From Pseudovibrio sp. JCM 19062 (lineage in GTDB: Bacteria > Pseudomonadota > Alphaproteobacteria > Rhizobiales > Stappiaceae), in NCBI GenBank assembly GCA_001310715.1, contig BAXV01000003.1:62001-126000 (forward strand): DNA of 64,000 nt. Direction: 5' to 3'. Made by a program: the position numbers and the translations under genes. Under the pieces are notes generated by a model. It was given only the letters and a program-made list of their open reading frames with translations. It had not been told where the DNA came from and ran no database searches. Below, one piece after another: positions 58,828-64,000 of this stretch; the stretch's first letter is position 1; each line of letters begins with the position of its first letter.

Positions 58828-60937
58828 TTAGAACGACTGACTTAAACCAATATAGAGGGCCAATGGCGGGTCATTGCTTTTTGGTTGAAGTGGCACACCC
58901 ACATCCAGTCGTAATGGCCCAACGGGTGTGAAGTAGCGCACTCCACCACCAACACCCACGCTCAAAGGCAGATCGAAGTTCGGAAACTGCGTTAGATACG
59001 CAGCACCAGCATCCAAAAAGCCGACAAGACCAATATTCTCGGTAATTCTGGTCCTGACTTCGCCGTTGAGCAAGAAGAAACTGCGCCCGCCCGTGACTTC
59101 GTCATTGATGCGCGGACCAACATTCTTATAGGCATAACCGCGGATCGTCCCGCCGCCACCCAGGAAAAACCGCCTTGCCGCAGGCACAGCCGGTACAGAG
59201 GGAGCGATGATTGCACCCGCTGACACGCGGCCCGCCAATACAACACGATCATCACCAACAATAGGGTAGTAACTGGCAATGGAGCCACGGGAGTAAAGGT
59301 TCTCTGTGTTCCCAAGGGCATCATAGGCCGGTTCGAAAAACAGCCTTGCCCACACGCCATTGGTCGGGTTCAAAGTGTCTTCGCGACTGTCATATGTCAT
59401 GTCAGCCGGAATTCCAAGGAGGAAGTAATCGTTGCGGCCAAACACATCCCGCTCATTGGCAAAATAGACTTCCGCGCCAATCCTTGCTTTTAGATCTTTC
59501 GTAAACTCACGCGAAAGGTAGGCATCATAGGCGAGGGATGTACTGCGAAAGTTGTCCGGATTTTCCTGAACGGCTGCAACGCTGGTTGAGAAGGCAGTTA
59601 AAGGACCAATGACCCCTGGCTTATCGAAGGAGAGGCGCGCAGCGTATTCAATCTGCTCATTATTGACCGACACCAGCTGACCGACGGAACCGGTGAGTGA
59701 CAGACGTTCCGCTTTTCCAAAAAGATTGCGATGTCGCCAATATCCATCAACACCAACACCCTCGTTGCTGGAATAATTGGCGCCAAAGCCAAAGACTTTT
59801 TTTCGGCCTCTCAGCCACAACAATTGTAATTGGCAGTTCACCGTTCGGACCGATATTGGCAGCATTTTCAAAGCGGATACTGGAGAAAACCTCCAGATCG
59901 CGCAGTCTGGTTTGCGCCCGTGAAATGACTTTTGCATCCCACTGTTCACCGCGCGGTAGGTTTGCATAAGTGCGAACAAAGTCCGGATCCATATTTTCCG
60001 TGCCCGTCACAGAAACAGGCCCGAAAAGCGCATGCGCACCACTCACAACATGCAGTTTGACCTTGAGAGTCTGACTGGCGTGGTTGGCTAGCAATTGCCT
60101 GTCGCTTACCCGCGCAAATGGGTAACCGTTGTCTTTGAGAAAGTCGACAGACTTGCTCTCCGCATCCAACACTTTAGCCGAAAGCGCGGGTTCCCCTTCC
60201 ACAAGGGTAAGCTTTTCCGCAGTGGGCAGATCAAGTCCATTGGTCGTTGCTGGTCCTTCATAGGTGACTTCCGCTGCACCAAACTTAAACTGAGGGCCTT
60301 GGTTGATCTCTACATTAATAGGAATTGGGCGCTCAGTGATCTTTTCAGGATGCAGGACAACCTGATTAAGGGGCATCCCTTGCACTGTAATTTGCACCAG
60401 AGCACCATAGTAGCCGTCTTCATAGAGCTTACCTATGAGGCGCTCAAAGTCCTGCGTCGCACGGGCAAGTACGCCACTTGGGCCGGAAGGCAGGTCGTCA
60501 ATGTTTTGCACCAAAAGACTTACAGATTGCAGCTCTTTCTCAACCTTGCTCGGGCGTGTATCATTCTCACCTACAACCCGAAAATCAACGCGGTAAGGCG
60601 TGGGATCGGGTGCGCCGGCAAGTGTGTCCTCAGAATCCTCCGATTTCTCGCCCCAAAGGTGATAGCCAAAAAGTTCAAATGCATAAGCGTCGGTGAATGT
60701 AACAATTGAGAATAATAGGCAAACAAGCACGGTAGTAGCGCGCGGAACTCTGACAGTCCACGGCCACCTGAAAGCAGTACATTTTTGCGTTCTTTTCTGC
60801 TTGTGAAGCAACTGGAAAAGGCTCCCGCAATCCTCAAAAACGCGGTCAGTTCTCTGTACGTTGCGCTCTTGGGAATAGCCCTGAAAGAATCTGCCCACGT
60901 TATACCTAAAATCGCATGACTTGCTTGTCAAAAGCAA
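58828..60937 (-). CDS. tamA: Outer membrane assembly factor TamA (Omp85 family)
   Basis: Outer membrane beta-barrel with N-terminal POTRA domains, about 640-700 residues. A signal-like segment VLVCLLFSIVTFTDAYAFEL is followed by POTRA sequence (YRVDFRVVGENDTRPSKVEK, YEDGYYGALVQITVQG, KVDFLKDNGYPFARV-type). The barrel ends LALYIGLSQSF with a C-terminal phenylalanine, and FFLGGGGTIRGYAYKNVGPR is the Omp85 lid-lock motif. The frame shifts in a T7 run at about 59795-59801 that looks one base long. The start is uncertain: the longest frame begins at 60937, but the signal segment suggests a site nearer 60800. It is in operon with tamB. Confidence 0.92.
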
Positions 60938-61005
60938 ACCGCAATTATCACGTCTGCGATGACATCACCCAAAAACTTGCCATGGAGTGTGGAAGACGGA
61001 AAAGT

Positions 61006-61036
61006 GCCCAGTAAAATATGTCTATACTGGGCCTTT
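61006..61036 (-). terminator. Terminator after ugd
   Basis: On the minus strand, GCCCAGTA, an 11-base loop, TACTGGGC, then ACTTTTCC. It lies just after the ugd stop. Confidence 0.7.
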
Positions 61037-61041
61037 ATTAA

Positions 61042-62358
61042 CTAGATTTCCTGATCAGGACGGCCAACGCAGGTATAGGAGAAGCCATATTTGGCAATCT
61101 CATCTTTGCCGTAGATATTTCTAAGATCCACAAGGACAGGAGCAGCCATTTCTTGCTTCAGGCGGTTAAAATCGAGTGCGCGGAACGCATTCCATTCGGT
61201 AATAATCACGAGAGCGTGTGCATCCTTTGCAATCTCATAGGCATTGCTACCAAATGTAACCTGCTCGGTAAGCTCCACAGCTGCATCCATACCCTCTGGG
61301 TCATAGGCGTGAATCTCCGCCCCTTTATCCTGAAGCGCCTGAATAATTGAAAGAGCAGGGCTATCGCGCATGTCGTCCGTGTTTGGTTTAAAAGTCAAAC
61401 CCAAGATCGCGATCTTCTTGCCACGCACGTCGCCGCCAACAGCTTCCGCAACCTTCTTGGACATGGAGCGTTTGCGCTGGTCATTGATGGAGCAGGTGGT
61501 CTCGATCAGGCGGACCGGGCTGGAATGGTCTTGAGCCGTCTTAACAAGTGCAAGAGTGTCCTTCGGGAAACACGAACCACCATAACCAGGGCCCGCATTC
61601 AGAAACTTCGAACCAATACGGTTATCAAGTCCGATACCGCGAGCAACATCCTGAACGTCGGCCCCAACGGCCTCACTGAGATCTGCAAGCTCATTGATGA
61701 AGGTGATCTTCATTGCGAGGAAAGCGTTGCCGGCATACTTGATAAGCTCAGAGGTGCGACGGCTGGTAAATAGGAGTGGAGAGCGATTGAGATACAAAGG
61801 ACGGTAAACTTCCGTCATAACCGACTTTGCCCGCTCGTTGGACAGGCCAACGACAATCCGATCGGGACGTTTAAAGTCATCGATCGCTGCACCTTCCCGC
61901 AAGAACTCAGGATTTGAGACAACCTCAAAGTCTGCGTCAGGATTTGTTTCACGAATAATACGTTCCACTTCATCACCGGTACCTACTGGAACCGTTGATT
62001 TGGTGACGACTACGGTGAAACCGTCAAGTGAAGCAGCAATCTCTTCTGCGGCGGCATACACATAGCTCAGATCAGCATGTCCGTCACCGCGGCGAGATGG
62101 CGTGCCAACAGCGATGAAAATGACATCAGCCTTGCGAACAGCATCAGACAGCTCTGTTGTAAAACTCAAACGGCCCGCTTTTACGTTGCTGGCGACCAAT
62201 TCTTCCAGTCCCGGCTCGTAAATTGGGATCTGGCCATTCTTGAGTTTTTTAATCTTGTCTTCTGCTTTATCAACGCAGATGACGTCGTGACCAAAGTCAG
62301 CAAAACAGGTGCCTGAAACCAATCCAACGTAGCCGCTGCCTATTACCGTGATTAACAT
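61042..62358 (-). CDS. ugd: UDP-glucose 6-dehydrogenase
   Basis: Intact enzyme of 438 residues that oxidises UDP-glucose to UDP-glucuronate for surface polysaccharides. N-terminal Rossmann motif VIGSGYVGLVSGTCFADFGH, catalytic cysteine in GPGYGGSCFPKDTLALVK, and the C-terminal nucleotide-binding ILGLTFKPNTDDMRDSPALS. Start at 62358 (MLITVIGSGYVG) has a GGAGAGA site; the ATG at 62397 only adds 13 residues. It stands alone between terminators. The phosphohexomutase at the left edge acts in related metabolism but is not linked. Confidence 0.96.
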   Translation of the reverse strand: MLITVIGSGYVGLVSGTCFADFGHDVICVDKAEDKIKKLKNGQIPIYEPGLEELVASNVKAGRLSFTTELSDAVRKADVIFIAVGTPSRRGDGHADLSYVYAAAEEIAASLDGFTVVVTKSTVPVGTGDEVERIIRETNPDADFEVVSNPEFLREGAAIDDFKRPDRIVVGLSNERAKSVMTEVYRPLYLNRSPLLFTSRRTSELIKYAGNAFLAMKITFINELADLSEAVGADVQDVARGIGLDNRIGSKFLNAGPGYGGSCFPKDTLALVKTAQDHSSPVRLIETTCSINDQRKRSMSKKVAEAVGGDVRGKKIAILGLTFKPNTDDMRDSPALSIIQALQDKGAEIHAYDPEGMDAAVELTEQVTFGSNAYEIAKDAHALVIITEWNAFRALDFNRLKQEMAAPVLVDLRNIYGKDEIAKYGFSYTCVGRPDQEI

Positions 62359-63110
62359 TGTCTCTCCTGCACGAGCCGAATTCTTCTGGATGTGCAAATA
62401 GATTTAATTGGGTCGAAACGCAATAGTACATAACCTGAGATGAAACTCATCCATAAGTTAAGTATGTCCCTCTGCCAATTGAACGTCTCTTCCTAAGAAA
62501 AATAGCAGTTGGCGCGAAAAACACGGCCCAAATGCACTCAGTATTAGAGAGTATTGCAGTTTCATTTATCTAAAGTTCTAGGTGAATTGAGTTTAATTTT
62601 AAGTAGGTAAATGATGCCTATAAAGAATTGATTGGTTAATCAAATAAACTTGATAAATCTACATAGGAATTACAATTGCTATCCTACGTTATAATTCGCG
62701 AGATTTTCTGTAGTTTTATCTTGTTTTTCGATTCTACTCCTTGCAGCCTCAGATGCGAACTTAAAACTGCAAATAGTTTATCCCAAGGAATTTTCGCGCT
62801 TAACGCGAACTTATTTGTGGTGAATTTATGGCGAAAATATGCCCTTAAAATATCATGCTGTCAAAAATCAGGGTATCGAAAATAGAGTTTTGGCTCTCGC
62901 AGAATCCCAAAAATCGCAGATTTTAGCACCCATATTTTGTATTAAGCTAAAATTCAAAGTAAAATTTATTTTTATTTTCTATTATAATTACTTTGGTTTG
63001 TTTTGTTCTTTTACTTGGTTTGGACTGTAAAAAAAACTTTATGAGAAATTGACAGGGTGCGTTTCTCTGATTTACCAGCAGTGTATTCATTTTGGAATGA
63101 ATAGGTTGGG
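62359..63110. other. Long AT-rich region upstream of ftcR and ugd
   Basis: About 752 bases of low GC between divergent genes, the longest gene-free part of the window. At 62810-62824 there is TTAA-CGCGAAC-TTAT, which fits the CtrA box TTAA-N7-TTAA at seven of eight positions. A stem TTGATT-GGTT-AATCAA lies near 62628-62643. Open frames here have no credible product. CtrA control of the flagellar regulator would be expected, but the site is weak evidence. Confidence 0.4.
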
Positions 63111-63788
63111 GTGATGTATTTAATTGTTGATGAACAACGGCTTGTGACTGATGGATATGCATCAGGATTTGAGCGAGAAGGTATTTCGACAAGTGGCTTT
63201 AGTCCGGATGATTTTCGGGATTGGTTAAATACTGCGCCTGATACTGAATTCGAGGCGGTGGAAGCAATATTGATCGGTGAAACCGGAGAGAGAGAGAACT
63301 TCCCGCAGATCATTCGCCGCAGATGCTCTCAGAAACCTGTATTGGTCCTCAACAGCAGTCCTGTCCTTGAGCAGACGCTGAAACTGTTTGCAGCCGGCGT
63401 AGATGATGTTGTTCGAAAACCAGTACATCCGCAAGAAATACTTGCGCGTGTAAACGCAATTAAGCGAAGAACAACAAACCAGAGCATCAATGTTGAGCTC
63501 GGCGATTTAACCGTGTTTTTCGATGGGAGAGATCCCGAGATCAATGGGAAGACACTTGCACTGCCGCGCAGAGAACGCCGTATTCTTGAGTACCTTGCGC
63601 AAAACAATGGTCGGCGTCTTACAAAAACGCAGATTTACAACTTCGTCTACGGCATTTTCGAAAGCGAAGTCGACGAGAATGTTATTGAAAGCCACATAAG
63701 TAAGTTGAGAAAGAAGTTACGCAGTCAGATGGGGTACGATCCCATCGATTCAAAGCGTTATCTTGGCTATATTATCAACTCGCTGTAA
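63111..63788 (+). CDS. ftcR: Flagellar transcriptional regulator FtcR (Rem-like)
   Basis: Intact atypical response regulator of 225 residues. The receiver-like domain lacks a clear phospho-acceptor: the expected aspartate region reads VEAILIGETGER, where an Asp is normally found. It keeps LFAAGVDDVVRKPVHPQEIL. The C-terminal OmpR-type winged helix has LPRRERRILEYLAQNNGRRL and the strongly conserved VIESHISKLRKKLRSQMGYD. These blocks match FtcR of Brucella and Rem of Sinorhizobium, master regulators of flagellar genes. It is convergent with fliI, in keeping with rhizobial flagellar loci. A response independent of phosphorylation is inferred. Confidence 0.9.
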   Translation: MMYLIVDEQRLVTDGYASGFEREGISTSGFSPDDFRDWLNTAPDTEFEAVEAILIGETGERENFPQIIRRRCSQKPVLVLNSSPVLEQTLKLFAAGVDDVVRKPVHPQEILARVNAIKRRTTNQSINVELGDLTVFFDGRDPEINGKTLALPRRERRILEYLAQNNGRRLTKTQIYNFVYGIFESEVDENVIESHISKLRKKLRSQMGYDPIDSKRYLGYIINSL

Positions 63789-63826
63789 CAACAAAAAGGC
63801 TGCATTTGCAGCCTTTTTTGTTGTTG
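63787..63826. terminator. Terminator between ftcR and fliI
   Basis: Stem ACAACAAAAAGGCTGC / GCAGCCTTTTTTGTTGT around ATTT, starting at the ftcR stop. It can act for both convergent genes. Confidence 0.92.
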
Positions 63827-63845
63827 GTCTCTTTGCATTTCAATC

Positions 63846-64000
63846 TCATAGAAGCTGTGCAAGTTCAGCAAAGGCGTCCTGGCTTGAAGGTGCATCCAGA
63901 TCCTGTACAAGGGCATTGTAGACCTTCGGGGCAATCTTGATAGCTTGATCAAGAACCGGATCCACGCCTTCTTTATAGCCACCCATCGTGCGTAAGTCCT
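63846..64000 (-). CDS. fliI: Flagellum-specific ATPase FliI, C-terminal end
   Basis: The last 50 codons of a gene entering from the right edge. Minus-strand reading gives DLRTMGGYKEGVDPVLDQAI then KIAPKVYNALVQDLDAP and ends AELAQLL at 63846. The pattern DLR.(M/L)G.Y..G.DP.LD.A....P.(I/V)Y..L is the C-terminal end of FliI/type III secretion ATPases. Its position beside ftcR supports the flagellar version. Only this part is visible, so the call rests on a short match. Confidence 0.75.
   Translation of the reverse strand, partial: DLRTMGGYKEGVDPVLDQAIKIAPKVYNALVQDLDAPSSQDAFAELAQLL

Noticed and set aside
1947..60937. Programmed frameshifting as explanation for the many split genes
   Set aside because: The breaks fall at different positions in unrelated housekeeping genes, lack slippery heptamers or a shared downstream structure, and mostly match one missing base in a short run.

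Overview
The window is a dense piece of an alphaproteobacterial chromosome. The gene content points to the order Hyphomicrobiales (Rhizobiales), and the mix of marine-type transporters with moderate GC suggests a Pseudovibrio- or Stappiaceae-like organism. Supporting signs are an FtcR/Rem-type flagellar regulator beside fliI, a TamA-TamB pair, an orphan Flp pilin, a class I fumarase, a TIGR02281-type aspartic protease, and intergenic palindromes of the RIME type. The genus is inference. No tRNA, rRNA or CRISPR array was seen.

Layout: (1) 1-8 kb: the end of a phosphohexomutase, LysR/mmsA, and cydDC. (2) 8-12 kb: a saccharopine-dehydrogenase-type oxidoreductase with an Lrp regulator, znuA behind a Zur-like palindrome, and a secreted protein made of seven exact 17-residue GP repeats. 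(3) 12-19.4 kb: an accessory stretch of regulator/target pairs (MarR/DMT exporter, HxlR/monooxygenase, Crp/SDR-VTT), palindromic repeats, an IS66 relic, an epoxide hydrolase, and an integrase relic lying against dusA. (4) 19.4-29 kb: dusA-tauE, DUF1289-aspartic protease, cobS/cobT, a GFA-type enzyme, an orphan membrane histidine kinase, a GST, a UDG-family protein and a second AsnC regulator. (5) 29-35 kb: a hydroxyacid dehydrogenase and a polar amino acid uptake locus with three tandem binding-protein genes followed by one permease pair. (6) 35-48 kb: mobA-moeA, a BLUF photoreceptor, cpdB, mrp, a DMT exporter, a Flp pilin, moaA, DUF971, an L,D-transpeptidase and fumarase. (7) 48-64 kb: a yceI-cytochrome b561-yceI operon, small enzymes, gabD, an Ldh2-type dehydrogenase, tamAB, ugd, ftcR and the 3' end of fliI.

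Roughly half of the protein genes are broken by single-base (occasionally two-base) length changes, about one per kilobase. Most are a base missing from a G, C or A run, with a few changes in runs of seven or eight A/T. The conserved protein continues at once in the next frame every time. This looks like residual sequencing or assembly error and not gene decay, so each gene is annotated here as one feature over its full span, with the break positions given. Clear true relics are the IS66 and integrase fragments.

The most interesting unexplained signal is in the amino acid uptake locus. Each of the three binding-protein genes has a stem-loop 22-26 bases before its start codon. The placement and flanks are alike, and the stem differs between genes by compensating changes. 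Other points of note are the GP-repeat protein, the Zur-like and MarR-associated palindromes, a perfect 16-base palindrome at 53175-53190, and the dusA-linked integrase relic.
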